A DNA stretch of 64,000 nucleotides from contig QEVK01000001.1 of NCBI GenBank assembly GCA_003577315.1, positions 88,727 through 152,726 of the forward strand. Reading direction: 5' to 3'. The notes beneath the pieces were generated by a model. That model ran no database searches, had not been told where the DNA came from, and saw nothing but the letters and a program-made list of their open reading frames with translations. This stretch comes from Hyphomicrobiales bacterium. GTDB taxonomy: Bacteria; Pseudomonadota; Alphaproteobacteria; Rhizobiales; Rhizobiaceae. Shown piece after piece: positions 1 through 8,680 of this stretch (its first letter is position 1; every line of letters starts with the position of its first letter). A program made the position numbers and the translations under genes.

Positions 1-20
1 GCCATGTCAAACGCCGGGAG

Positions 21-1259
21 TCACGCCGCCCTGGGGATCAGCGCCTTCAGGTCGGTCGCCGGATCGGCCGCCACCGCCGGCGGCACCGAAAGGCCGGCGG
101 CGATGAGCCGGCGCGCCACCATGTGATCGGCCGGGCTGTTGACGCTTTCGACCGCGATCAGCCTGCCCTCGCGATAGACGAAGACGGAAAACCTGCCGCC
201 TGCCGGGTCGCCGCGCGTCACGGTCTCGTCCGCCCCCGTCGCCAGCCCGGCGATCTGGAGCTTGATCGGCCCCTGATGCGACCAGAACCACGGCAGCGCG
301 TCGTAGGCGCGGGCGTCGCCGGTCAGCCGCGCCGCGACGCACTTGCCCTGGTCGACCGCGTTCTGCACCGATTCCAGCCGGATCGGGCCGTCACCGCCAT
401 AGGGGTTGGGGTGCGCCGCGCAGTCGCCGATGGCCGAGATGGCGGGGTCGCAGGTCAGAAGCAGCGCATCGACCACGACGCCGTTGTCGATCGCCAGCCC
501 GGCCGCCGCGGCCAGCTCGACATTGGGCACCACGCCGGCGGCCACCACCACCGCGTCGGCCTCCAGCGCCTGCCCGTCCGACAGGGTCAGCGCGAAGCCG
601 TCCCCGCGCGGGGCGATCTCGCTGGCCACGGTGCCGAGGCGCAGCCGCGTGCCCATCTCCTCGTGGAAGGTGCGGAAGGCGTCGCTCATGGCCGGCGACA
701 GCACGCGCCCCATCAGCCGGCCGGCGGCCTCGAGCACGTCGACCTCGATGCCGCGCTGGCGCAAGAGCGCCGCCACCTCCAGCCCGATGAAGCCGCCGCC
801 GATGACGGCGACGCGCCTGAGATCGGGCAGCCGCGCCGTCAGGGCGCGGGCGTGCGCCAGCGTGCGCAGCTCCAGCACCCGCGACGGATCGAGGCCCTGC
901 ACGGGCGGGAAGCGGTTGCGCGCGCCGGTCGCCAGCACCAGATGATCGTAGGGGATGCGCTCGCCGCCGGCCAGAACGAGCGCGCGCCGGTCGCGGTCGA
1001 TGCGCTCGGCCACCGTGCCGAGCCGCAGGTCGATGTCGCCCGTGACGTAGAACGCCTCGCCCTTCAGCGGCAGCGAGGTGTCCTCGACGCTTTTCAGGAA
1101 CTCCTTGGACAGGGGCGGCCGCTGGTAGGGCAGGTCCGGCTCCTCGCCGACGATAGTGATCGAGCCCGCGAAGCCGTGCTGGCGCAGCGCGGCGGCGGTC
1201 TCGACGCCCGCGTGCCCCGCGCCCACGATCACCACCCGCGAAAGCGCCGTCCCGTTCAT
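21..1259 (-). CDS. NAD(P)/FAD-dependent ferredoxin-reductase-like oxidoreductase
   Basis: Predicted cytoplasmic flavoprotein of the putidaredoxin/rubredoxin reductase type, which passes electrons from NAD(P)H to a ferredoxin or rubredoxin. About 412 residues, usual for the family. An FAD-binding VGAGHAG motif lies at residues 12-18 and a second dinucleotide fold (IGGGFIG, about 153-159) binds NAD(P)H; the C-terminal ISAIGDCA motif is the second FAD contact. The soxG stop overlaps an ATG at 1265, but the ATG at 1259 has better spacing (7 nt) from an AGGGAG ribosome-binding site. It is the last visible gene of the sarcosine oxidase operon, so it may serve a demethylase or other C1 step; no ferredoxin or oxygenase gene is visible here, and the partner is unknown. 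Confidence 0.85.
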   Translation of the reverse strand: MNGTALSRVVIVGAGHAGVETAAALRQHGFAGSITIVGEEPDLPYQRPPLSKEFLKSVEDTSLPLKGEAFYVTGDIDLRLGTVAERIDRDRRALVLAGGERIPYDHLVLATGARNRFPPVQGLDPSRVLELRTLAHARALTARLPDLRRVAVIGGGFIGLEVAALLRQRGIEVDVLEAAGRLMGRVLSPAMSDAFRTFHEEMGTRLRLGTVASEIAPRGDGFALTLSDGQALEADAVVVAAGVVPNVELAAAAGLAIDNGVVVDALLLTCDPAISAIGDCAAHPNPYGGDGPIRLESVQNAVDQGKCVAARLTGDARAYDALPWFWSHQGPIKLQIAGLATGADETVTRGDPAGGRFSVFVYREGRLIAVESVNSPADHMVARRLIAAGLSVPPAVAADPATDLKALIPRAA

Positions 1260-1261
1260 GC

Positions 1262-1837
1262 TCATGCTCCCTGAAGCGTTGCGCCGCGATTCGGCGCCCG
1301 GCCGACACAACCGTGAAGCCATGTCCATATGTAGGCGGCGAACGGGCTTTCGACATGAAGCCGCGCGCGCTCCGGCCCGGCGCGGTAGAGAAGGCAGGAA
1401 ACGCCCGAGAACAGCACCGCGGCGGAGCGGCTGCCGGCCTCGAGGTCGGCCGCCGTTCCCTCGGCGACGAGCTGCGGCATCGCCGGCCCGGAGATCTCGA
1501 CGGCGGCGTAAAGGTCGTCGCAGGGGCTGACGGCGAAGCCGTCCCGCCAGCCGGGCGCGGCCGCGAGCGGCGACGGCGTCACCAGCAGCGCCCGGTCGCG
1601 GGCGATGCGCGCCGCATACGCGCCGTCCCCGGCCCCCTCGCCGGCCACGCCCCACAGCCCGACCTCTCCCGCGCCCGGCGCGAGCGCGGCGCGGGCGGCG
1701 TCGAGGTCGCCGGAAACGAGCGTCTGGCCGAGCCCGTGGATGCGGCGCGCGCGCCAGCCCTCGCCTTCGAGGCTCGCGGCCCGCCAGTCGGGCGCGGGCG
1801 TCCAGAACCTGCCCCGATCGTGCATGGCTTCAGGCAT
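1262..1837 (-). CDS. soxG: Sarcosine oxidase, gamma subunit
   Basis: Small subunit of heterotetrameric sarcosine oxidase, which oxidatively demethylates sarcosine to glycine and passes the methyl group to tetrahydrofolate. About 191 residues, matching the family. Gamma subunits are poorly conserved, so the call leans on gene order (soxB-D-A-G) and on C-terminal features such as the GVSCLLYR and WLHGC stretches. The chosen ATG overlaps the 3' end of soxA and follows a GGAGAG site by 7 nt; an internal ATG at 1825 is a weaker alternative. Translation is probably coupled to soxA. Confidence 0.85.
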   Translation of the reverse strand: MPEAMHDRGRFWTPAPDWRAASLEGEGWRARRIHGLGQTLVSGDLDAARAALAPGAGEVGLWGVAGEGAGDGAYAARIARDRALLVTPSPLAAAPGWRDGFAVSPCDDLYAAVEISGPAMPQLVAEGTAADLEAGSRSAAVLFSGVSCLLYRAGPERARLHVESPFAAYIWTWLHGCVGRAPNRGATLQGA

Positions 1838-4541
1838 CGAGCCGCTCTCCCGCCGGATCGAGCGCGCAGGGAACGGCGATCGCCGCCCGCCGCATGCCGC
1901 CCAGATGGAAGACGTCGATCTCCTCGCCGATGCGCTCGAGCCCGCGCTCGACGAGTCCCAGCGCGATGGGGCGGGAAAGCGTCGGGCTGGAATAGCTCGA
2001 CGTGACATATCCGGCCGAGCGCCGCCTGCCCTGCGCGGTCTCGACCGCGTGGCCGCCGGTCGGCAGCGGCGGCCCGCCGTCGGCCACCGTGAGGCCGATC
2101 AACTGCCGCCGATCCGGTCGCACAGCTTCGTCGGTGAACAGCGAGCGCTTGCCCACGAACTCGCCCTTGCGCCTGTCGCGCGGGCCGGAAAGCCCGAGAT
2201 CGTGCGGCATGGTGGTGCCGTCGGTGTCCTTGCCGACGACGACGAAGCCCTTCTCGGCGCGCAGCAGAAGCAGCGCCTCGGAGCCGAGCAGAACGGCGTC
2301 GAGCGCCCTGCCCGCCTCGATCATCGCCCGCCACAGCGCCGGCGCCGCCGCCGCCGGCACCGAAACCTCGTAGGAACGGTCGCCGGTGAAGCTGACGCGC
2401 GCCACCCGCGCGGGTCCTCCGCCGAAGCTGCCCGACGCCACCGCCATGTGCGGCAGCGCCGTGTCGTCCAGCTCGACGCCGAGCGAAAGCGCCCCGACCA
2501 GCGCCTTCGCGCGCGGGCCGCTCGCCGTCAGCGTCGCCCAGTGCGGCGTGAGGTTGTGGACGAACACCTTCGCCGGGTCGAAGCGGTCCTGCCGCCATTC
2601 CTCCAGCCTCAGCGCCACGTTCGGCACATGGCCCGACGAGCAGGAGACGACATAGTGATCGTCGGCGAGCTTCACCGTCACCCCGTCGTCGTAGACCGCG
2701 CCGCCCTCCGTCAGCATCAGGCCGTAGCGGATGCGGCCGTCCTTCAGCGTCGAGATCGTCTGGTAGGAGTTGTAGTCGACAAGGTCGCCGGCCTGCGGCC
2801 CGATCACCTCGATCTTGCCGAGCGGCGAGCCGTCGAAGATGGCGACCGTCTGGCGCGCCCGTTCTGCCTCGCGGGCGATTTCCGCCTCCGCGTCGCCGGC
2901 GCCGTAGAAGGCCGGGCGCAGCCAGCCGCCATATTCGCGGAACACGGCGCCCGCCGCGCGATGCCCGGCTTCCAGCGGCAGCCGCCGCACCGGGTTGAAC
3001 AGCTCGCCGCGCCGCCTGCCCGCCACCACCGGCAGCGGCACCGGCACGAAGGGCGGCCGATAGGTCGTGGTGCCGGTCTCCGCGATGCCCTTGCCGGTCA
3101 GCGCCGCCATGGCGGCGAGGCCGTTCATGTTCGAGGTCTTGCCCTGGTCGGTTGCCATGCCGAGCGTGGTGTAGCGCTTCAGGTGCTCGACCGGACGGAA
3201 GTTTTCCCGCGCCGCCAGCGCCACGTCCTTCAGCGTCACGTCGTTCTGGAGGTCGATCCATTGGCGGCCCTTCGCCTGCGGCTTCGGCCATGCCGGCACG
3301 ATGGCATAGTCGCCGAAATCGCCGGCCGCCGCGCCGACGACCGACATGCCCGCCACCGGCTCGCCCGGCACGAAGGCGCAGATCGCCTCGTCGTAGCGCA
3401 GCCTGCCCCTGGCCTGGCAGTAGAGATGGACGGTCGGGGTGAAGCCGCCGGAGACCAGCAGGCAGTCGGCCTCGACCCGCCGGCCGCGGACGGTGACGGC
3501 CTCGACGCCCTTGCCGCCGTGGACGGCGTCGATGGAGGCGCCCTCGCGCAGGTCGGCCACCGTCACCTGTGCTCCCGCCTCGCGCAGCGGCAAGGCGACG
3601 GCGAGCGCGTGGGAATTGTTGGCGGCGAGCACGATCCGCTCGCCCGCCAGCACGCCGTGGCGGCGCAGGTAGACGAGCGCGGCCTCGGCCGACATCACGC
3701 CCGGCCGGTCGTTGTCCGGGAACACCAGCGGCCGCTCGATGGCGCCGGTGGCGAGCACGATGCGGCCGGGGCGGATGCGCAACTGCCGGTCGGGCATGCC
3801 CTCCGGGCGCTGCCAGCAGCAGACGAGGTTGTGGTCGTAGACGCCCCAGGCCACCGTGCGCGGCAGCACGCGCCCGCCCGCCGCCTCGATCCGTGCGACG
3901 AGAAAGGCGGCGCGCTCCGGCCCGTCCGCGTCGCGATGCAGCATCGAGCCGCCCGGAACGAGACCGTCGTCGACGAGGACGACGTTCTCGCCGGCCCTTG
4001 CCGCGTCGAGCGCGGCGGCAAGCCCCGCCGGTCCGCCGCCGACCACCAGCACGCCGCAGGAAAGATTGAGGACGGAATTTTCCGCCGCCGGCGCGTTCGC
4101 CGGATCGAGCCGCCCGAGCCCGGCCATCGCCCGGATGCGCGGCTCGAACAGGTGCCAGTCGGGCCAGATGAAGGTCTTGTAGTAGAAGCCGGCCGGCAGG
4201 AAGCGCGCGGCGCGGTCGAGCAGGGCGAAGCGGTCGGCCTCGGCCGTGGGCGTCGCGTTGACCGAGCGGATCGCCATGCCCTCGGCCAGCATCTCGGTCG
4301 TGGCGCGCAGGTTCGGCGTCGTCCTGCCGCCGAGCGTCACGTCGAGGATCGCGTTCGGCTCCTCCGTCCACGCGCCGAAGATGCCGCGCGGGCGATGATA
4401 CTTGAACGAGCGGCCGACGACGCGCACCCCGGCGGCCAGAAGCGCGGACGCGATGGTGTCGCCCTCGCGGCCTTCGTAGCGCCTGCCGTCGAAGGTGAAA
4501 CCGAGCCGCCGGCCGGCGTCGCGGATGCGCCGCGCGCTCAT
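1830..4541 (-). CDS. soxA: Sarcosine oxidase, alpha subunit
   Basis: Large subunit of heterotetrameric sarcosine oxidase, with the NAD site and the folate-using aminomethyltransferase half. About 903 residues, somewhat shorter than many SoxA proteins (roughly 960-1000). The N terminus carries a ferredoxin-like region with the conserved RGIFGAWTEEPNA stretch (53-65), then a dinucleotide-binding GGGPAG (168-173), a long NAD/FAD-type domain, and from about residue 530 a GcvT-like domain with typical FDGSPLGKIEVIGPQA and YGLMLTEGGAVYDDG motifs. The ATG overlaps the soxD stop as ATGA, so the pair is translationally coupled. Function follows from family membership and the complete soxBDAG order. 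Confidence 0.95.
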   Translation of the reverse strand: MSARRIRDAGRRLGFTFDGRRYEGREGDTIASALLAAGVRVVGRSFKYHRPRGIFGAWTEEPNAILDVTLGGRTTPNLRATTEMLAEGMAIRSVNATPTAEADRFALLDRAARFLPAGFYYKTFIWPDWHLFEPRIRAMAGLGRLDPANAPAAENSVLNLSCGVLVVGGGPAGLAAALDAARAGENVVLVDDGLVPGGSMLHRDADGPERAAFLVARIEAAGGRVLPRTVAWGVYDHNLVCCWQRPEGMPDRQLRIRPGRIVLATGAIERPLVFPDNDRPGVMSAEAALVYLRRHGVLAGERIVLAANNSHALAVALPLREAGAQVTVADLREGASIDAVHGGKGVEAVTVRGRRVEADCLLVSGGFTPTVHLYCQARGRLRYDEAICAFVPGEPVAGMSVVGAAAGDFGDYAIVPAWPKPQAKGRQWIDLQNDVTLKDVALAARENFRPVEHLKRYTTLGMATDQGKTSNMNGLAAMAALTGKGIAETGTTTYRPPFVPVPLPVVAGRRRGELFNPVRRLPLEAGHRAAGAVFREYGGWLRPAFYGAGDAEAEIAREAERARQTVAIFDGSPLGKIEVIGPQAGDLVDYNSYQTISTLKDGRIRYGLMLTEGGAVYDDGVTVKLADDHYVVSCSSGHVPNVALRLEEWRQDRFDPAKVFVHNLTPHWATLTASGPRAKALVGALSLGVELDDTALPHMAVASGSFGGGPARVARVSFTGDRSYEVSVPAAAAPALWRAMIEAGRALDAVLLGSEALLLLRAEKGFVVVGKDTDGTTMPHDLGLSGPRDRRKGEFVGKRSLFTDEAVRPDRRQLIGLTVADGGPPLPTGGHAVETAQGRRRSAGYVTSSYSSPTLSRPIALGLVERGLERIGEEIDVFHLGGMRRAAIAVPCALDPAGERLDA

Positions 4542-4804
4542 TGCCCGCCCCCGCGCAGCGCCCGCGTGGCGGAAACGGCGTGGCTGACAGTGTCGCGCTC
4601 CATCGCGAAGAACTCGCCGCAGGTCAGGTGCAGCCAGATTTCCCGCGCCGGCCCCTTCGGGTTGCCGGCGAAATGGAGATGCTCGCCCCATGCCCGCGCC
4701 GAAACCTCGGCGGCGGGCTCGGGCCGCCGCTTTCCGGCCTCGGCCCCGAACAGGAACTCGGTCTCGTCGCGCGGGCCGCAGAAGGGACAGGAAAAAAGCT
4801 GCAT
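4538..4804 (-). CDS. soxD: Sarcosine oxidase, delta subunit
   Basis: Small zinc-binding subunit of heterotetrameric sarcosine oxidase, 88 residues. The zinc ligands expected for the family are visible: Cys6 and Cys9 in CPFCG near the N terminus, and His59 and Cys62 in WLHLTCGEFF. Its stop codon overlaps the soxA start (ATGA). It lies 10 bp downstream of soxB. Confidence 0.95.
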   Translation of the reverse strand: MQLFSCPFCGPRDETEFLFGAEAGKRRPEPAAEVSARAWGEHLHFAGNPKGPAREIWLHLTCGEFFAMERDTVSHAVSATRALRGGGQ

Positions 4805-4814
4805 GGCCGCCTCC

Positions 4815-6068
4815 TCAGTGCGCGATGCCGGAACCGGCGGCCTCGTCGATCAGCCGTCCGGCGGCGAAGCGGTCGAGGTCGAAGGGCCGGCTGATCGCGT
4901 GGTGCTCGCCGGTGGCGATCAGATGCGCCAGAAGCCAGCCGCCGGCGGGGATGGCCTTGAAGCCGCCGGTGCCCCAGCCGCAGTCGAGATAGAGGCCGGG
5001 CAGCGGCGACGGCCCGATGATCGGCGAGGAATCCGGCACCACGTCGACCACGCCGGCCCATTGGCGCATCAGCTTGAGCTGGCCGAAGGCGGGGAACATC
5101 TCCAGCAGCCCGGAGACCACGGCCTGCTGCATCGGCGGATTGCCGCGCTGGGCGTAGGAGGGCGTGCGGTCGATGCCGCCGCCGAACACGATCTCGCCCT
5201 TGTCGGACTGGAACAGGTAGGTGCCGGTGCCGGGATAGAGCACCACCGTGTCGAGGCACGGCTTGACCGGCTCGCTCACCATCGCCTGAAGCGAATAGGA
5301 GCGGATCGGCAGCGAAAAGCCGGCCTTTTCGGCCATCACGCTCGAATGGCCGGCCGTCGCCAGCCCCACCGCGCCGGCCCGTATCGTGCCGCGCGAGGTC
5401 TCGACGCCGGCGCAGCGGCCGTTCTCGACCACGAAGCCCGTCACCTCGCAGCCCTGCACGATGTCGACGCCGAGCGCGTCGGCCGCGCGCGCATAGCCCC
5501 AGGCGACCGCGTCGTGGCGGGCGACGCCCGCCCTGCCCTGCCAGGTGCCGCCGAAGACCGGAAACCGCGCCGCGTCGGCCGTGTTGAGCAGCGGCGCCTT
5601 CGCAAGCACTGCCTCGCGGTCGAGCAGCTCGGCGTCGGTGCCGTTCAGCTGCATGGCGTTGACCGTGCGGGCGGCGATCTCCATCTCGGCCGGCGAATGC
5701 GCGACGGTGAGCACCCCGCGCTGCGAGAACATGACGTTGTAGTTCAGCGCGCGCGACAGCCCCTCGTAGAGCTTCAGCGAGAAGTCGTAGAGCGCCACGC
5801 TCTCGGGATAGAAATAGTTGGAGCGGATGGTGCTGGTGTTGCGGCCGGTGTTGCCGCCGCCGAGCCAGCCCTTCTCCACCACCGCGACATCGGTGATGCC
5901 GTGGTTCCTCGCCAGATAGTAGGCGGCCGCCAGCCCGTGGCCGCCGCCGCCGACGATGACGGCGTCGTAGCGCGGCTTCGGTTCCGGCGAGCGCCATGCC
6001 GGCCGCCAGCCCGTATGCCCGCGAACCCCCTCGCGCAGCAGGGCGAATGCCGAATAGCGCCCTTTCAC
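4815..6068 (-). CDS. soxB: Sarcosine oxidase, beta subunit
   Basis: Catalytic flavoprotein subunit of heterotetrameric sarcosine oxidase, where sarcosine is oxidised. A GTG start at 6068 is chosen because the protein then begins VKGRYSAFALLR, like other SoxB proteins, gives about 417 residues (the family length), and follows a GGAG site; an in-frame ATG at 6131 would add 21 unlikely residues. The FAD-binding motif VIVGGGGHGLA lies at about 38-48, followed by GGGNTGRNTS. The ARHDAVAWGYAR segment (about 183-194) is a candidate for the covalent-flavin histidine region; this is inferred. First gene of the sox operon, divergent from the aminotransferase gene across 140 bp. Confidence 0.95.
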   Translation of the reverse strand: MKGRYSAFALLREGVRGHTGWRPAWRSPEPKPRYDAVIVGGGGHGLAAAYYLARNHGITDVAVVEKGWLGGGNTGRNTSTIRSNYFYPESVALYDFSLKLYEGLSRALNYNVMFSQRGVLTVAHSPAEMEIAARTVNAMQLNGTDAELLDREAVLAKAPLLNTADAARFPVFGGTWQGRAGVARHDAVAWGYARAADALGVDIVQGCEVTGFVVENGRCAGVETSRGTIRAGAVGLATAGHSSVMAEKAGFSLPIRSYSLQAMVSEPVKPCLDTVVLYPGTGTYLFQSDKGEIVFGGGIDRTPSYAQRGNPPMQQAVVSGLLEMFPAFGQLKLMRQWAGVVDVVPDSSPIIGPSPLPGLYLDCGWGTGGFKAIPAGGWLLAHLIATGEHHAISRPFDLDRFAAGRLIDEAAGSGIAH

Positions 6069-6124
6069 CTTCGCCTCTCCAACGCCGGAACCAGCCTCGA
6101 AGCGGTCTACACGGGCTTGCCGCG

Positions 6125-6153
6125 TTGGCACAATGGCGCAAGGTGCCTAATCT
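6125..6153 (+). promoter_or_regulatory. Candidate sigma-70 promoter for the aminotransferase-kynU pair
   Basis: TTGGCA (6125-6130) and TAATCT (6148-6153) are separated by exactly 17 bp, about 55 bp upstream of the aminotransferase ATG. The spacer region also contains a weak inverted repeat (GGCAC / GTGCC), which could be an operator. Seen in sequence; use is inferred. Confidence 0.45.
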
Positions 6154-6208
6154 GTTGCGCTGCCGCCCGTTTTGGGCTTTCTGTGGCCCGATCCGTGGAG
6201 GAAGACCC

Positions 6209-7390
6209 ATGTTCGAGACGCTGAAGCCCGCCGCGCCCGACGGCATTCTCGCGCTGATGTCGCTCTATCGCGACGATCCCCGCGCCGGCAAGATCGACCT
6301 CGGCGTCGGCGTCTATCGCGACGAGAGCGGCGGCACCCCGGTCATGCGCGCCGTGCGCGAGGCCGAGCGCCGCCTGCACGAGAGCCAGGCGACCAAGACC
6401 TATCTCGGCCTTGCCGGCGACGTGGCCTTCAACGGCCTGATGATCGGCCTCGTCTTCGGCGGCGACGCCGACCGCGCCCGCCTGCGCGCCGCCCAGACGC
6501 CGGGCGGCACCGGCGCGCTGAGGATGCTGGCCGACCTGATCCGGCTCGCCCGCCCCGACGCCACGGTCTGGGCGCCGGACCCGACCTGGCCGAACCATCT
6601 GCCGATCCTGCGCGCCGCGGGGCTGAAGATCGCCTCCTTCCCCTACTACGACGCGGCGACCGGCATCACCTTCGACGCCGCCATCGAGTCGCTGAAGGGC
6701 GCGGCCGCCGGCGACGTGGTGCTGCTGCACGGCTGCTGCCACAACCCGACCGGCGCCGACCTTTCGCTCGACCAGTGGGCGGCGCTCGCCGACTTCATGG
6801 CCGGGCGCGGCCTCGTGCCCTTCGTCGACATCGCCTATCAGGGCTTCGGCCAGGGGCTGGACGAGGACGCCGCCGGCCTGCGGCTCATGGCCGGCAAGGC
6901 GCCGGAGATGCTGGTGGCGGCAAGCTGCTCCAAGAACTTCTCCGTCTACCGCGACCGCGCGGGTGCCGCGATCCTGCTCGGCCGTGACGCCGCGCAGGCC
7001 GATACCGCCTTCAGCCAGTTGCTGGGGGTCGGGCGCGGCATCTGGTCGATGCCGCCGGACCACGCCGCGGCCTGCGTGCGCATCGTGCTGGAGGACGCGG
7101 CCTTGCGCGCCGACTGGCAGGCGGAGCTGGAGGCCGTGCGCACGCGCATGCTCGACCTCCGCCGCGATTTCGCCGAGGCGCTGCGCCGGGCGTCCAACTC
7201 CGACCGCTTCGACTTCATCGCCGGCCAGCGCGGCATGTTCTCCCGCCTCGGGCTGACGCAGGAGCAGGTGAGGCGCCTGCGCGACGAGCACGGCGTCTAC
7301 ATCGTCGGCGACAGCCGCTTCAACGTCGCCGGCCTGCCCGGCGACCGGCTCGACGAGCTTGCCGCCAGGGTCGTGTCGGTGCTGGCATGA
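6209..7390 (+). CDS. Aromatic-type amino acid aminotransferase (class I, AspC/TyrB family)
   Basis: Pyridoxal-phosphate transaminase of fold-type I, about 393 residues. It starts MFETLKPAAPDGILALM as TyrB/AspC proteins do, keeps the GVGVYRDE substrate-site region, the CCHNPTGADL motif and the PLP-lysine segment SCSKNFSVYRDRAG. A GGAG site precedes the ATG. The stop overlaps the kynureninase start (ATGA), so the two are coupled; this suggests it acts on aromatic amino acids or kynurenine rather than only on aspartate, but substrate choice cannot be read from sequence. Confidence 0.88.
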   Translation: MFETLKPAAPDGILALMSLYRDDPRAGKIDLGVGVYRDESGGTPVMRAVREAERRLHESQATKTYLGLAGDVAFNGLMIGLVFGGDADRARLRAAQTPGGTGALRMLADLIRLARPDATVWAPDPTWPNHLPILRAAGLKIASFPYYDAATGITFDAAIESLKGAAAGDVVLLHGCCHNPTGADLSLDQWAALADFMAGRGLVPFVDIAYQGFGQGLDEDAAGLRLMAGKAPEMLVAASCSKNFSVYRDRAGAAILLGRDAAQADTAFSQLLGVGRGIWSMPPDHAAACVRIVLEDAALRADWQAELEAVRTRMLDLRRDFAEALRRASNSDRFDFIAGQRGMFSRLGLTQEQVRRLRDEHGVYIVGDSRFNVAGLPGDRLDELAARVVSVLA

Positions 7391-8673
7391 GCGCCGGCGT
7401 CGAGGCGGCGATCGCCGCGCGGCAGGCCGGCACGCCCGAACGCGAGCGTGCGCGCGAGCTCGACCGGCAGGACAAGCTCGCGCCGCTGCGCGCCCGCTTC
7501 GACCTGCCGGCCGGCGAGATCTATCTCGACGGCAACTCGCTCGGCGCCATGCCGAGGACGGTGCCGGCGGCGATGAACGAAGCGCTGACAGGAGGTTGGG
7601 CGCGGGATCTGATTCGAAGCTGGAACGGCCGCGACTGGCACAACCTGCCGGTGACGGCCGGCGACCGGCTGGCTCCCCTGATGGGCGCGCGAAAGGGCGA
7701 GGTGCTGGCGGCCGACTCCACCTCGATCAACCTCTACAAGGCGTTCTGCGCCGCCATGCGCCTGCGGCCGGGCAGGAAGAAGGTCGTCTCCGAGCGCAAC
7801 AATTTCCCCACCGACGTCCACATCCTGCAAGGGGCCATCGCCAACGTCTTCCCCGACGCGCGACTCGCGCTGGCCGATGACGACGACGGCTCGGTGCTGT
7901 CGCTCCTCGACGCCGACACGGCGGTGGTGTGCCTGAGCCACGTCAACTACAGGAGCGGCCGGCTGCGCGACATGGCGGCCGTGACGAGGGCCGCCCACGA
8001 GGCCGGCGCGCTCGTCATCTGGGACCTGTGCCATTCGCTCGGCGCGCTGCCGGTCGACCTGAACGCCTGCGAGGCGGATTTCGCGGTCGGCTGCTCCTAC
8101 AAATACCTGAATGGCGGCCCCGGCGCCCCGGCCTTCCTGTTCGTCGCCGGCCGCCATCTCGACGCGGCGCGGAACCCGCTCACCGGCTGGCAGGGCCACG
8201 CCGCGCCCTTCGGCTTCGAGATCGACTATCGCCCGGCGCAGACGATGGAGAAATTCCGCGTCGGCACGCCGCCGGTGCTGTCCTTCCTGCCGCTTCTGGA
8301 AAGCCTCGCCGTGTTCGAGGAAACGGACATGGCCGCGCTGCGGCAAAAGTCGCTGGCGCTGACCGACTTCTTCATCGCGCTCGTCGAGGCACGGCTTGCC
8401 GGCCACGGCTTCTCGCTTCTGACGCCGCGCGAGCATGCGCTCCGCGGCAGCCAGGTGGCGCTGACGCACGACAGCGGCTGGCCGATCATGCAGGCGCTGA
8501 TCGCCTGCGGCGTGGTCGGCGATTTCCGCGCCCCCGACATCCTGCGCTTCGGCTTCACGCCGCTCTATGTCGGCTTCGAGGACGTGTGGGGCGCGGTCGC
8601 CACGCTGGAGGCCATCATGGCGGGCGGCCTGTGGCGCGAGGACCGCTTCTGCGAGCGCAAGCTCGTCACCTGA
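7387..8673 (+). CDS. kynU: Kynureninase
   Basis: PLP enzyme that cleaves kynurenine (or 3-hydroxykynurenine) to anthranilate (or 3-hydroxyanthranilate) and alanine in tryptophan breakdown. About 428 residues, full length. Recognisable segments include IYLDGNSLGAMP near the N terminus, DSTSINLYK (phosphate site), WDLCHSLGALPVDL, and the PLP-lysine motif GCSYKYLNGGPGAPAF, plus the RVGTPPVLSF region. Starts inside the aminotransferase stop (ATGA). No kynA or kynB gene is visible here, so the rest of the pathway must lie elsewhere if present. Confidence 0.95.
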   Translation: MSAGVEAAIAARQAGTPERERARELDRQDKLAPLRARFDLPAGEIYLDGNSLGAMPRTVPAAMNEALTGGWARDLIRSWNGRDWHNLPVTAGDRLAPLMGARKGEVLAADSTSINLYKAFCAAMRLRPGRKKVVSERNNFPTDVHILQGAIANVFPDARLALADDDDGSVLSLLDADTAVVCLSHVNYRSGRLRDMAAVTRAAHEAGALVIWDLCHSLGALPVDLNACEADFAVGCSYKYLNGGPGAPAFLFVAGRHLDAARNPLTGWQGHAAPFGFEIDYRPAQTMEKFRVGTPPVLSFLPLLESLAVFEETDMAALRQKSLALTDFFIALVEARLAGHGFSLLTPREHALRGSQVALTHDSGWPIMQALIACGVVGDFRAPDILRFGFTPLYVGFEDVWGAVATLEAIMAGGLWREDRFCERKLVT

Positions 8674-8680
8674 GGCGGGC

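Noticed and set aside
1605..6224. Plus-strand open frame of 1539 codons across the sox operon
   Set aside because: Antisense to soxBDAG, a shadow created by high third-position GC. It is Arg/His-rich with no domain similarity.
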